A DNA stretch of 64,000 nucleotides, from positions 85,108,354 to 85,172,353 of the forward strand of contig OZ018335.1 of assembly GCA_963969495.1 (NCBI GenBank), given 5' to 3'. Below, in pieces: positions 23,017-34,590 of this stretch. The position numbers were made by a program, and so were the translations under genes. Every line of letters begins with the position of its first letter. Position 1 is the stretch's first letter. Below the pieces are notes generated by a model that saw only the letters and a list, made by a program, of their open reading frames with translations, was not told where the DNA came from and did not search any database. The stretch comes from Ceratothoa steindachneri (lineage: Eukaryota > Arthropoda > Malacostraca > Isopoda > Cymothoidae).

Positions 23017-23185
23017 CCAGCAAACAGCATAAAACAGAAAAACCAGATAATTGATCTTCGGGAGGTTTATTTCCGAATTCGCAAAAATTCCATACTGGGG
23101 TAGGATTCGAATAGTGCAGACTGAGGCAGTGAGCAACCGTTTGATCTCAATTAAACCGTCCGTTAAACGACTCGGCTACGCGGAA
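23017..23185 (-). repeat. tRNA-derived SINE, copy 2 (full tRNA-like head)
   Basis: Minus strand, 5' end near 23185. It has a pol III A-box-like TAGCCGAGTCG (23178-23168) and a B-box-like TATTCGAATCC (23113-23103), about 55 bases apart. Then follows a body shared with copy 1 and an (AT)n tail. The tRNA-like head with both boxes, the shared body and the simple-repeat tail are the marks of a tRNA-derived SINE transcribed by RNA polymerase III. Partial tails of the same family occur near 23357-23385 and 33460-33502. Confidence 0.75.
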
Positions 23186-24039
23186 GACAAAATCTTTCAA
23201 ATAAACAGGCTATTAAGGTAGTTTCGCAAGGTCGATCAGGACTAAGAAAAAGAGAGAAATTAATAGGGAATTCAGAGGACAAAGGAGGGTTGAGATAAAC
23301 ACACAGTGAATATACAATGTATATAAATCTTTCATGAACGCGAAAGAATGATGAAATGAATCCAGCAAATTGCAAGGAAAGGAAATAACAATGTTAAAAC
23401 AATTTGATATAAATATAATTTTTAAATACAATTATACATTAAAAAAATATGTTAATAAAACACAGCCCAAGGAACGGTAATCATGTTGGTCAAACTTCTA
23501 AAAATATCAATTTAAGAATTGAGCAACATCAAAATGCAGTATCTATGTATGTACAAATAATGCTTTGGCCGTCCACAGGCTTAAGATGGGTCACCATATT
23601 GACTGGTCAAAGCAGATAACATAATGCATATAAATGATTTTAATACTGGAAATATATGTGAATCTTTCCTAATCTCCAGCACAAAGGAGGGAAATGTAAA
23701 GATTAGCGCCGGTTTGTTTCAAATAAAATTTATCAGAGGCCATAAAAAATTCTGACCATGTGCTTTTATAGGGAAAACTTTGCTTTGTATAAATACAGTG
23801 TCTCTCTATTTCATAAACAATTGTTAGTTTGAAAATGTTACCAAAATAACAAAAGTGCTAGCTCCAATCAAGCTTTCATTTTCCCTACATGGTACAACCA
23901 AATATATATTCTCATGGTTTACGGCCTACTCCGTATGTACGTCTGATTCGTACATGATTAAATCCGCCCCACTTTTCTCTAAGATTGCTTTAATTTAATT
24001 TGGTTCTTTAACCAAATTAGTAATAGTATATATATATAT
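23186..24039. other. No recognised gene; one SINE tail scrap
   Basis: A third SINE tail (TCCAGCAAATTGCAAGGAAA) lies at about 23360. The rest is AT-rich with no coding signal. Confidence 0.5.
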
Positions 24040-25128
24040 TGGCATTTGCCGCGTTCGAGGATCTAATTAAACGACTTGGACAAAAATATACTTTTAATTA
24101 CATAAAAAAATGAAATATTAAAACTTTAAATAAATGCTATAATAAAGGGATCTAATAAAAAATAATACTACAAAGGACAAATACGCGATGGTTGACTCAA
24201 AAATCACTTTCGTACGGAATAGTAACTAATAAACATGGATAAGTTTGGGATTCCTTTTACCTTTAACTAAGAGGTAGCTTGCAGTTGGGTAAATTGAACG
24301 GGAACTTCCTCGATGAGATGATTAGAGGCGCGTTCGAATGGAGCTTTTCTCGCGACCGTGAGGATGGCTGAGAAAACAGCATCCTTCTGCTATAAATTCG
24401 GGCTTCACGATAATGAGACTTAACCAAGAGGTGAATCTTTTTTTGAGTGGGACTTCACATTGGTATTTCTCAATGTTGAGGGGTATCTCTGTTTTTATTC
24501 AGAAAACTGAGATAAGGGATATATCTGGAAGAGAATGGTATGAGAGTGAGTCTCGATACCACTGGTCTATTCTTTTAAGCGACCAAAGGAAGGGCCTCGG
24601 GAGGGAAAATCCAGCTCGCTTCCAGTTGTCTTCTTGATTTCCTGTTTGACTCAGTTACTCGACTTCTACTCTCGATTGATAAGCTGATTCTCCTTTCATT
24701 TCTCAAGATCGAACCATATATACATCGATTATCCCCTTGGGGCGAGACGAGGGGAGACGAAAGCCCACAGTTAGCCTCTCTCATTAGGCATAAATTTACA
24801 ACGTTGTGAGAATTCAGCCCTCCTGGTTTACGGCGGAGAAAGTGAAATTTTGTATCTTTGGCGAAAATAGACATAAACAATCGGAGGTGGCAGTAAGCCT
24901 GTTTATAGATTTTTATTCTAAAGCTCTTTCACCTCCTCTGTTTATATTAACGGACTACGAAATCTACTGACTGAAATCCTTTTTTGCGAGCGACGCTCGA
25001 AGGGTCTTTGGGGCAGCGGGGAAAATGAGAGGGGGGGGGGGGAAGTCTTAGCACATGTGGAACGTAACCTTTGACGTTGTATAAACAAACTAGTGGCTGT
25101 TTGTTCTCGTGATATTTATTTCCATACA
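24040..25128 (-). mobile_element. Candidate 3' LTR of the Gypsy-type relic
   Basis: On the minus strand a purine-only tract GGAGGGAGGAAA (about 25140-25129) directly precedes TGTATGG at 25128, the layout of a polypurine tract followed by an LTR starting TG. About 1.09 kb on, the sequence GGCAAATGCCA ends in CA at 24040. The block is GC-richer than its flanks and lies on the 3' side of a Gypsy integrase remnant in the same direction. The partner LTR was not found, so exact ends are unproven. Confidence 0.4.
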
Positions 25129-25690
25129 TTTCCTCCCTCCTAAAGAAGGTAATGGAGGGGGAGATTCAAGTGCCAAAGAAATAAACTACAACAAAAAAAC
25201 ATATATCTTAGAATGCAATCCCAACTCCGACTCGAGTTACTGGCTATTCAATTATCGGAGCCTTTTATATAGTTTATGGTAAATTTTTATTCCGTTAACA
25301 ATAGACTCTTTCCCCAATCGATAGTTTTCTTCTTGCATAAGCTATAGGAAAAGGAGTACTATCGTCTTTACATTGCACCATGGTACAACCGATTCCTTTA
25401 ACACAGTCATCGGGTGGTTCTCAAACTTCTTTTGGGGATTAGGTAGTCGAAGGATGGGAGCTGAAATTAAATTTTTTTTCACTAGGCCGGACAATTGGAG
25501 ATTTCTGAGCAGGCCAAGGTGGTCTTTCAAATCTTAGTCCGTGGAGGGTAGTCCTGGTGGAAGGAAAATGCGGGTAGAGGATATTCGTCATCCAACCCTA
25601 TGCACTCCGTGTTTACCACCTAAAGAGGTTCACATTGGAATAAAGCTTCCACGGTTCCTTCTTCATCCAGAGTCCCGCTATTATTAAAAC
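25129..25690 (-). pseudogene. Decayed region between Gypsy integrase end and LTR
   Basis: Minus strand. A frame continuing from the integrase end reads LDDEYPLPAFSFHQDYP (about 25605-25555) and then decays. It may be the linker after integrase, but I cannot name a domain. Confidence 0.3.
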
Positions 25691-25905
25691 ACGCTCAGTG
25701 GTGATACTTCTTGAGCACGTTTATGTGATACATTTTATGGCCTGAGGGAGCTTCAATCAAGTAATCAACGGGGCGACGGGCTTCTATGACTACGAACGGA
25801 CCCTTCCATTGGGAGAGCAGCACTTCGTCCCGAAACTGTAATTTTCGAGCTTTTGCTTTTAAGTCGAAATAAGGTTTAACAAATTTAGGGGGTTTCCTTT
25901 GCTGA
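25690..25905 (-). pseudogene. Gypsy-type integrase C-terminal domain fragment
   Basis: Minus strand frame from about 25900 reads PPKFVKPYFDLKAKARKLQF, then RDEVLLSQWKGPFVVIEARR, PVDYLIEAPSGHKMYHINVL and KKYHH-stop at about 25702. This is the GPF/Y-module end of Ty3/Gypsy integrases, with its typical D.VLL..WKGPF.V, DY and YH.N.LKKY signatures. The central integrase, RT, RNase H and protease are missing, since the gag segment abuts this one within about 20 bases. The element is therefore an internal deletion derivative. Confidence 0.75.
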
Positions 25906-26400
25906 GTTTCATCCTAGGTACTTGCGTAGCTCCAGGCAGGGATCCAGCGGAGTTGACTTCCGCCTGATCCTTGCTCAATGCTCTCTCATGTGCGAGTATT
26001 CGTTCTCTCTCTTCTTTTTCCTTTTGCGCCTGTTCTCTTTCCATCTGTATTCTTCTTTCTTTTGCTTCTATTTCCTTCTGTATTCTTCTTTCTTCTGCTT
26101 CTCTTTCCATCTGTATTCTACCCTGATTTGATTCTCTTTCCAACTATATTCCTCTTTCTTTTGCTTTTCTTTCCATCGGTATTCTTCCTTCTTCTGCTTC
26201 ACTAATCATCTGTATTCTTCTTTCTTCTGCTTCAGTTTTCATCTGTATTCTTTTTTCTTCTGCTTCTCGTTCCATCTGTATTCCTTTTTCTTTTGTTTGT
26301 ATTTTCATCTGTATTCTTCACTCTTCTACTTCTCTTTCCACTTGCGCCTCTTCTCTCTTTTCCTCTCTTTCTATCTTTTCTTCTTCCTGGACGTAGGCAA
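25906..26400 (-). pseudogene. Gypsy gag N-terminal coiled-coil segment built from 33-bp repeats
   Basis: Minus strand. The start reads IAYVQEEEKIEREEKREEAQ (about 26400-26340). It is followed by repeats of the 11-residue unit RIQMEREAEER, seen about eight times with substitutions, then QAQKEKEERERILAHERAL and NSAGSLPGATQVPRMKLSK. A charged, Glu/Arg-rich helix of this kind is typical of the N-terminal part of arthropod Gypsy gag proteins. Frames break at two or more places. The last 94 codons (26143-25859) are open and run out of frame past the junction with the integrase fragment. Confidence 0.7.
26030..26330 (-). repeat. 33-bp coding minisatellite (11-residue hendecads)
   Basis: On the plus strand the motif CTTCTTTCTTCTGCTTCTCT followed by TCCATCTGTATT recurs about every 33 bases, roughly eight times, with point changes. 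It encodes the hendecad array described for the gag segment. Confidence 0.8.
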
Positions 26401-26449
26401 TTAGTTCTTTGCTAATGGTGTAACATTTTTATCAATTTAACTGAAACCC

Positions 26450-26453
<4 letters not shown>

Positions 26454-26490
<37 letters not shown>
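26454..26490. repeat. (AT)n microsatellite
   Basis: Simple AT run of about 37 bases. Confidence 0.95.
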
Positions 26491-26494
<4 letters not shown>

Positions 26495-26599
26495 TACCCA
26501 TCATTACGACGCTCTCAACAAATGGCACAATGATAGCTTTTAATCCAGTTAAACACATTCTTTAACATATAAATATGTTGCAATTGTAATATCAATCAA

Positions 26600-27202
26600 T
26601 GTGGCCGTTCTTGGCACTGAGCTCAGGCTCCAGACTTTACCTGAAGGCGGCATCGTGTTTGATAGAACACTTCATAGTAGCTGTGGTGGACCATTCAGGC
26701 TTTGGCCTTGACATGCTCACAAGGCTGTAGTCGTTATTCGAACCCACGACGCCGGGCTTTATTATGGAACCCAGGCGTTTAGTCGTGGACATGAGATAGA
26801 CCTCGGAGACGTCCTTGCCGAAGCTTAGCCATGACTCCTCAACTTGTGAGGAGACATCCATAGCGCTCTTGACATTATACTCGCATGCGGAGAGTGAGAA
26901 GCAGCCTTTCCTGCTTCTCAATCCTCTGTCATTGATCTCTGGACACCGTGGATATCAAGATGTTCTTCTTCGCAAGCTCAGACATTGTGAGATTCGGAGG
27001 ACTTTCAAAGAACTTTTCCAAAGACAAATGGCTGACAAGTGGGCTCTGGTTGAATTAGATTGACTTTTAAGGGCTTCATCGTTCTTGAGCCTCTCCACGA
27101 CTCATAGACCATCAGCCGGCTAACGTAGAGCCATTTGGCGATATCTAACTTGTTCTCGCTCGCGCGCAAGAAAGCAGATATCTCGATTACTTTGAATTCC
27201 AT
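26600..27202 (-). pseudogene. Tc1/mariner-class transposase relic, N-terminal half
   Basis: Minus strand. It starts with MEFKVIEISAFLRASENKLD then IAKWLYVSRLMVYES (27202-27100), a helix-turn-helix like those that open Tc1/mariner-class transposases. After frameshifts the frame 26921-26637 contains GKDVSEVYLMSTTKRLGSII then KPGVVGSNND. This aligns with the VS..HRVSTTKHPASIM.LGVVASNG stretch between the first two catalytic Asp residues. The first Asp motif (FSDEK) cannot be read and the C-terminal half is missing. The lineage is like the one at 28.1-29.8 kb only in broad class. Confidence 0.6.
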
Positions 27203-27365
27203 CGCACCAAAGCTTCACACAATGGAAAATGTTTTAATGACAAGTGCTGTCAAACTATACTTTAAGTTTTTTTAAGGAACTTATCCTATCACACATGTAA
27301 ACCCCTCGATTTATATTATAGCAAATTTCACACAACATAGGGTGAGAGATTACTCAAATCCGCAG

Positions 27366-27376
27366 TAGCATCAATA

Positions 27377-27448
<72 letters not shown>
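27366..27448. repeat. (AT)n microsatellite
   Basis: About 80 bases of AT with single interruptions near the ends. Confidence 0.95.
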
Positions 27449-27451
<3 letters not shown>

Positions 27452-28104
27452 TGTATCTATAGCGGCTCTATTAGACGAAGATGAAACATTTATTAGAGCA
27501 GATTACTAATTTTTTATGCGAATTTAGTTTTGGATTTTTGATGATTCCTATTTTTTCATATAAATCTCCTTTTTCCTAGTCTTGAATAGAAGCTGTAAAC
27601 TTTGCTGAAATTTAAGATATTAAGAAAAGCCAAAGATTTAAATAATATATTGACGTATCCTTAAATAACTTCAGTATTTCCAAATGCATACATGCTTCTG
27701 TGGAAGAATAATATACAGATATGGCAAAAGTTTAAACATATTTTTTTTGGTAGTTATTTAGGTTTACCTCATCGGAATATTTAATACTCTCAATATTTAA
27801 TTATTTACCTTTTATGAATTTTATTTTTCTTGTCCCAGGTCTTGCCTCAATATTAATCTCAGTCAAATTTTTTGGATTTCACTGTTTTTAATCATTGCTG
27901 CAGGTTCTTTTAGACATTAGATCTGGTAACTATGTAATACAGGGGGACCAACAATAATGTTAGCCAAAATTTGAATTAGTATTCCTCAAAAACTCTTAGA
28001 ATTTTTTTTGTACTGTAAAATTTCTTTCTGTCTAACAACTATTTATCTTTCAATTGTGGAAATTTCACTTCATTTTCTTTTCCGATATTGATTTTTACAC
28101 ATAC
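27449..28104. other. No recognised gene
   Basis: AT-rich and without coding signal. Confidence 0.6.
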
Positions 28105-29817
28105 GGTTTTTGTGGAGGGAAAAAAAGTGTTATCGAAAGGAAGTGAAATAATTAAAATATTAGGTTGAAAATTAAAAAACAACCCGAATAAAAAAGAATT
28201 CGAGGTGAATCAACGCATAATTCTCTTTTATTTTAAGTACCTCTGATACAATTTGAATCCATAAAATAATATGTTCTCTTTATTGGTACGTCAAATAGTT
28301 TCTACGCATTACAGAACAGACTATTTCTCAACACCCCTTTTATCAGGCACATAACAAGAAACAACGAGTATTTGTTTTCACAAAGTTTATTATGACTGGC
28401 AATATTAAACTAGTATAAGATTTATTTAGCCAACGATTTCCTGGTAGGCATCCCTCAAGCAAACCTGTTATTTGGAAAAATGTCTGGAAGTAACAAATAG
28501 AAGGGACAGCCTCAATCTAAGCAAAGGACGTTCAGGTTGTAGGAAAATAAAGGGAGCAGCTCCAAATATTGAAAAGGTTTGGAAGGCAATTTTTCATAAT
28601 CCAAACGTATCAATTGAAACTATGTAATTTTATTCATTTCAGCCAAATTGTAGAACAGCTTCTCCATAAACCTGGTCGTTTCTTGGACAGCATTGTTATT
28701 GGTGACGAGGCAGCCTTTTTTATCATGGAAAGGTAAATCAACTTTGAGAGGCGTATTTGTAAGCAAAAAGTGCCATTTTTTTTTAATATTTGCGTGAATA
28801 GACATCTCATTGGTCCATTTCTTTTACGATAGTACTTACCTGAACATCATCAACGAACGGATAATTCCACTACATATGCTTATTTAAGGCAGGTTATTCA
28901 ATAAACTTTGATAAATTCAAGACGGATCTCCTGCTCATAGATTCCTTACCCGCGCTAAACCTTAAAAATAAATGGTCCTCAAAATTCTTGGATTTAACAG
29001 CGGGCAATTTCTTCTTATGGGAACATTTAAAAAATAAAAATGTATTGCTCTCCCGGAGAAACGTATCAATTGAAACTATGTAATTTTATTCGTTTCAGCC
29101 AAATTGTAGAACGGCTTCTCCATAAACCTGGTCGTTTCTTGGACAGCATTGTTATTGGTGACGAGGCAGCCTTTTTTATCATGGAAAGGTAAATCAACTT
29201 TGAGAGACGTATTTGTAAGCAGAAAGTGCCATTTTTTTTCAATATTTGCGTGAATAGACATCTCATTGGTCCATTTCTTTTACGATAGTACTTACCTGAA
29301 CATCATCAACGAACGGATAATTCCACTACATATGCTTATTTAAGGCAGGTTATTCAATAAACTTTGATAAAGTCAAGACGGAGCTCCAGCTCATAGATTC
29401 CTTACCCGCGCTAAACCTTAGAAGGAAATGGTCCTCAAAATTCTCGGATTTAACAGCGGGCAATTTCTTCTTATGGGAACATTTAAAAAAATCAAAATGT
29501 ATTGCTCTTTCCGATAAAAATTACCTAGTTAAAGATACGAGTAGTATCACAAGGGAAGTCAATTACCTTAATGAAAATGAAGAATTGGTGAAAAGATTTG
29601 TGGAATCAATGCAATCAGAGGCGCAAGTGAAATCGAGAATAAAGGAGGAACATGCGGAAGGAAATGATGTTTAGAAAATAAAAGAAATTGGATTTTCCAA
29701 TATGTAGTGGTGTTCCATTATAATGGACAGATAAATTTGTTAAGTTTCACTTCGTGTTTTTCATTATTTCACTTCCTGGCAGAATCACTTTTTTATGGCT
29801 TTCGCCAAAACTATTTC
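28105..29817 (+). mobile_element. Tc1/mariner-class element with TIRs and duplicated transposase core
   Basis: Left end AAAAAAAGTG...GGAAGTGAAATAATTAAAA (about 28120-28156) matches, reversed, the right end TTTTTCATTATTTCACTTCC...CACTTTTTT (about 29756-29796). Between them a plus-strand transposase relic reads SLNLSKGRSG, IEKVWKAIFHNPNVSIETM (28550-28625), DSIVIGDEAAFFIMER (about 28690-28735, first catalytic Asp), NRHLIGPFLL (about 28795-28825), and LTAGNFFLWEHLKN (about 28995-29038, where the third catalytic residue should be). The core from 28603 is then repeated in tandem before the C-terminal part SDKNYLVKDTSSI...EHAEGNDV (29510-29672). Both copies share the same breaks. Confidence 0.65.
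28603..29512. repeat. Tandem duplication, unit about 456 bp, two copies
   Basis: 28603-29058 and 29059-about 29512 are nearly identical, differing by scattered point changes and one T in a homopolymer. The junction lies in AAACGTATCAATTG at 29059. The unit carries the middle of the transposase relic, including its inactivating stops, so the duplication came after decay began. Confidence 0.9.
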
Positions 29818-30102
29818 TGCATTAATGTTGCAAAAAGATATAAACAAAAATTTCACAATCAAAAGATACATAGTTGGTAGACAAAATCAATTTTACAGGA
29901 TCAAATCCATTCCAATACTTTTTGAGTATTAACCTTGTGAATTTCGGTTAACCTTTTCGTTGCTTATCCTGGAGTATCCGATCTCCATAAATCTAACGGA
30001 TATTTGGTTGTTTGTATTTACATGCGACTCTATATATAACATACATATGTCGGTCTGTCTGTCGGTTGGTATGTTAGTACCCGTTTTTCTTCTTTTTGGT
30101 TT
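29818..30102. other. No recognised gene
   Basis: AT-rich spacer before the tandem repeat. Confidence 0.5.
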
Positions 30103-30473
30103 TGGTAATAATATTGTAACTTTTCGACCGATTCCTAAAGAAAATTAAAATGCTCATGTTGTTTTACATTCTCTTTCGTATGATATAATTGTCTAGGTCC
30201 TCCCAAGTTAGCCAGGTAATTTTACTGTTTTGACAATAACATCTTAACAATTTGGCCATTGCTAATGAAATTTGAAAGCCTTATATTGCTTTGCATTTTC
30301 TTTCGAAGGGTATAATTGCCAAAGTCCTCCCAAGGTTAGCTCGGAAATTATTTGGCAATAAAATCATAACTACTCCGCTTATTCTTATTAAATTTAAAAC
30401 CCTTACGTTGTTTTATATTTTCTTCCAAATGATATAATTCTCAAAGTCATCCTAAGGTTAGTCTGGGAATTTT
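30103..30473. repeat. Three diverged tandem units of about 122-128 bp
   Basis: Units begin near 30103, 30231 and 30353. Each has, in order, a GACAATAACATC-like start, TTGTTTTACATT, TGATATAATTGTC-like, and AAGTCCTCCCAAGGTTAGCC-like blocks. Divergence is about 20-25 percent by eye. No coding content. Confidence 0.75.
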
Positions 30474-32999
30474 TGAAATTTTTGAGGTTCGTAAAGTAAT
30501 AAATCCGAATAAATTAGAGCAAGCGTCTTAAGGTGGGTACACCTTGTTTCAAACGCCTCCTGCATAAACCGAGAGACAAAATTATTCGTAATATTAGCCC
30601 CACATATATCCATCGAACACATATTAAAGCACTCAATTTAAGTTTGGTGGAAGATCTACATTTACATAGCTAACTTATTGAGAACTTTAATTATACTAGA
30701 CAGATTATCAGATATCCAGTATGGCTCAATATCTGAGCTAGAGATAAAAGTTCCAACCTTATTAAACAAAATATTTGATGATACAAAAGAACAAATAAAT
30801 TTTTTAAAAATAACATAAACTTGAAATAATTTGCTAGGAATGTCTATGAAGAGACAATAGTAAATTTGTTTGCTGATATTATCAGTAAATAAGAGTTCTT
30901 AAACTATTTTTTTTTCATGGACTCTATTCTTTTTATGTTTCATTCACATCTGTATTATAAGATAACATAAGAAAAGAAGGAGACTGCAAAAGACCATTCA
31001 TGGCCAACACTTGGCAGCTCCTTTCCTTTCTTACTTAAACTATCCTGGAGTAAATCTTAACATCTTTGCGAGTTTAAACCCTTATAATACTGACACTTTC
31101 ACCGTCGCTCATTTCTAAAAGTGAAATTTACTTTTAAACTTTAATTTCTTTTTTCATACATTATATTATCCAAATCACTAACTTTGATCAGCGTGATCAT
31201 CCATTCTAATTACCGTATAAGACTTATATCCTATCTCCATTACGGTCATACACAAAATAAAAGAACTCAAGATTAATAACTTACAATGGGCCCCAAAATT
31301 AACTTCTACTTATGACATCAATCAAATTGTAATAGTTTCTGATTTCTTGATATTTATTTTAACTATAGTCATGAAAATCTTTAACTCTGTAGTATTTAAT
31401 TTGGAATGAAATATTGTTTACTATCATTTAATTAGATTTAACGAGTAAAAAATTCTATTACAGTTTTTATATGATAGTTTGTCGAGGAATAGGTCAGTTC
31501 CCAGACAATACGTCTATATATACATATATGTATCTATTGGTTGGGAGGAAAAAGCTAAAAGCCACGAGAATATGTATATATAAAGGTACATGCACGTATA
31601 TCCTCTAATGTACGTACGCGTCTTTTGCTACGTACAAGTACGTTTACTTCGTAAAAGTAATCCGTAGAATACGAGGTATAAGAGTGCGACTTTAATACAG
31701 GGGCCGATAGCGTTTAATGTTTACCAAGTTGCAGTTCAAGGATATATTTAAAGAGTGAAAACCGAAAATATAATTTTTATTAATTCACTAGTTAACATAT
31801 ATATACCTACGGGAAATATAGGAAATACAAATAAGGATGATACTGAAAGACTATAGAAAATTGGCAATCGGGTAACCTTAATTACTTTTTAATTAACTTT
31901 TAAATGAGATACTATAAATCAGTTATACAGAATGAATATTTAAAAGTCGGAAAGTGGGTCGATTAACGGGATATGCAATCGTTTTCCCTCAAAAGGACTC
32001 CACGAGGAAGGAGACTCCTTTGGCTAGACGGAAAATGGTCGTGATTCTCGGCCGAATATCATGATGGTGACGAGGATAAAGGGGGGGTGACCAGAAGACG
32101 AGTTCACGATCCTCCTTGAAGACGGGCGAAAACATCTCGGCTCCAGAGAAGTGCAACCTCTAAAATTCGAGACTCTGACGCGGCTTGCGCGAAATCTCAC
32201 ACGGGAAACTGGAGATCGTTGATGGAGGGGTTCTGATGAGACGAGAAGAATCCAGGCCAGTTCTTCGGAGACAAAATGAATCGAGGCTTTGCTCTGAACA
32301 AAGTATGCCTTCACAAAAGAGATGGATCTGCCTGGTGAGATCCAACCTCGATGGTATAAGCAAATACCAGTGACTTGGAGAAACGAATACACGATCTGAA
32401 CCGAAGGCGAGCAGATCTCAAACCCAATCTGCCGATCTTTGAAAAACCCAGGGTTCTCATATGACGGCCATTTTTATGGTGCTTCTTTGTTAGAAGGCAC
32501 AAGCGTCTGTGAAAAAGCTTCCGGCGCATAGAGGGTTTAGCTTTTGTTGCCCGACACCGATCTTAATCGTCTCCAACAATGTGGTTGAGAATTTTTGGCT
32601 ATCTTTTTTCCGAATACAGGGATTAGCATTTCATCGGGGATGTGAAAGATTTTAGCGCTCACCTTAACTGATTTTCAAATTCTTTCTTTTTTTACTTTTT
32701 TTCAGGGATACAGAGCTTTTTATTCCACGTGGAGTTAAAGTTAAGAGACATAGAGAGGGAAGGAATTAAGAAACAAAGGAAGGGAGTATTCTTCTTGGCG
32801 TCCCCTTTTCCTTACATAGTTTATCTTTGTGAAGTTTTGAGTCAAATTCTTAAGACTTTACTGGCTAAGAAATTTCCATGGATCATATCATCTCGACCGA
32901 GTTATTTCATCTTGAATAAATTTACATTTTTTATAAAATCCGCTATGAGAATAAATCTTACATAAATTAGGAAATTATATATATTTGGTATGTGAATAA
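30474..32999. other. No recognised gene; GC-richer island at 32000-32570
   Basis: Mostly AT-rich. The island at 32000-32570 has overlapping frames on both strands (for example 122 codons on the minus strand, 32392-32024), as expected from base composition alone. It resembles the GC-richer LTR-like blocks elsewhere in the window but has no visible termini. Confidence 0.4.
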
Positions 33000-33240
33000 C
33001 TCTCCATAGCTCAGTGGATAAGTCATTCGATTTCTTACAGTAAGTATGGGATTTAAAATCAGGGAAGGGCGGACAAAAAGGTTCGTTCCTTGTACAGAGC
33101 TGCTGCATAATGTTTGCCCGGTTAACTTAAGCTACCCCTCACATAGCCAATCACATCACCAGCCTCTTCCTCCATCCTTTCTTCACACACAGAACAAACT
33201 CATCCAGGATCTGTTGGTACCCCATTAGACCAGGAAGTTC
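33000..33240 (+). repeat. tRNA-like SINE, second kind
   Basis: Plus strand. CTCTCCATAGCTCAGTGGAT (about 33000-33019) contains a canonical pol III A box (TAGCTCAGTGG). A B-box-like GGGATTTAAAATC follows at 33048-33060, at the spacing of a tRNA. The B box is degenerate (TT for TC at the usual GGTTC), so this is not a working tRNA gene. A pyrimidine-rich unrelated body follows to about 33240. Head plus body suggests a tRNA-derived SINE different from the one at 23 kb. Confidence 0.6.
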
Positions 33241-34590
33241 TCTTTGCCCTATAGGTTGTGGCTAAACCGATTAATTCCTCTCTTTCTTAAAGGCTAGAGA
33301 TTATTCTTCAGATCTTTATGGGAATTTTCTTATCAACCAAAGATCTTTCCTGGATTGTTAATGAAAAAATGAATGTAGTATTTGTTTATCTATCTAAACA
33401 GTGGCGTATAAAAAATATACTCATTCGTACATACAGCTCGCCTGAGATCTGCTTCTTCTCTATATATCCAGCAAAATGGCAAAAAGAGAAAAACAAAATA
33501 ATGACCTTTTTTTATGATTTCTTGTCCTAAAATACTTTTGCCTTATATTTTTACCATAACCAAGGAAAGGATTATTACTTTTTTATGCGACTTCTTTTGC
33601 CTTCGTTTTTGTTGTCGTGATAAGATCGCTCTTACGTTATTAACGATCCAGAAATGTCAGCGACTCTTTTAATCTTATACACCATATCTTTTTAGAGATT
33701 CTTGCTACTTCCATTGACTTGGATGTTTTTAATGTTGTTAGATAATTTGTAGGTTTCTTAAAAGGTTAAGAAACTATATAGGATACATACTTGATGGTTG
33801 ACATTCCAGAGGGTTTATCTATCTCCGTACAAGGCGAATTGGTGAGAAATAAATATATGTAATCAATAAATATATGTAATTAATATAGATTACTTAACAA
33901 GACATAGTTTTTGCTAGTGACAGAATACATGATAGTAGGTCTATTTTAGGAGACTACATATAATAAATGTGAAAAGGAATAAGGATCTGGACTGACAGAG
34001 GATGCAAAAAAAGTTTCCGAGTAAAGTTCAAAAGACTTAAATGAAATAAAAAGTGCAAAGTATTAAAATAATAAAGATTCAACTGATATTATTGGGTGTA
34101 AATAGTTTGGATTTGATAAATAAGAACAGAAAACAACCAAGATCCAATTTGGTTCAACAATACTTAATACACAGTAGTAAACCAAGAGGAATATAAAATT
34201 TGTTAAAGGTCGTATTTCAAAAACACGAATGCCCCAAGCTCTCCTAAACTTACCTTTTTAGAATGCAAATGTTTTTAGTGAATTTAAACTGATCAACAAA
34301 AAGTATTTTTTCTCATGGTTCTGGATCAAAATAGTGTTATTCTAGGGTAATTGTATGTGCTTAATTCAATAATGACATTCGTAAAGCTTTATCGGGCTCA
34401 ATTTTCTAGAACCAACATATCTAAATTATTGGTGCAAATGTTATTCATACACTAATTAATATGTTCATTGGTTCCACTTATACAATAATCTTTTCCTAAT
34501 TTGTGCATTTTTGCTGATTTCAGGTTTCTGGTTCATGATAGTGCATATCTAAAACTGCCTAACTTCTAATTACTCTGAACTTAACAAAAC
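33241..34590. other. No recognised gene; SINE tail scrap at 33460-33502
   Basis: TATATCCAGCAAAATGGCAA at about 33464 matches the tail of the 23-kb SINE family. The rest is AT-rich with no coding signal. Confidence 0.5.

Noticed and set aside
22933..23136. Frame with a long Tyr-Ile run
   Set aside because: Translation of the (AT)n array.
25922..26205. Phe/Leu-rich plus-strand frames that look like membrane proteins
   Set aside because: They are antisense shadows of the gag hendecad repeat.
33000..33075. Candidate tRNA gene
   Set aside because: The B box is degenerate and no acceptor stem pairing was seen; a SINE head fits better.
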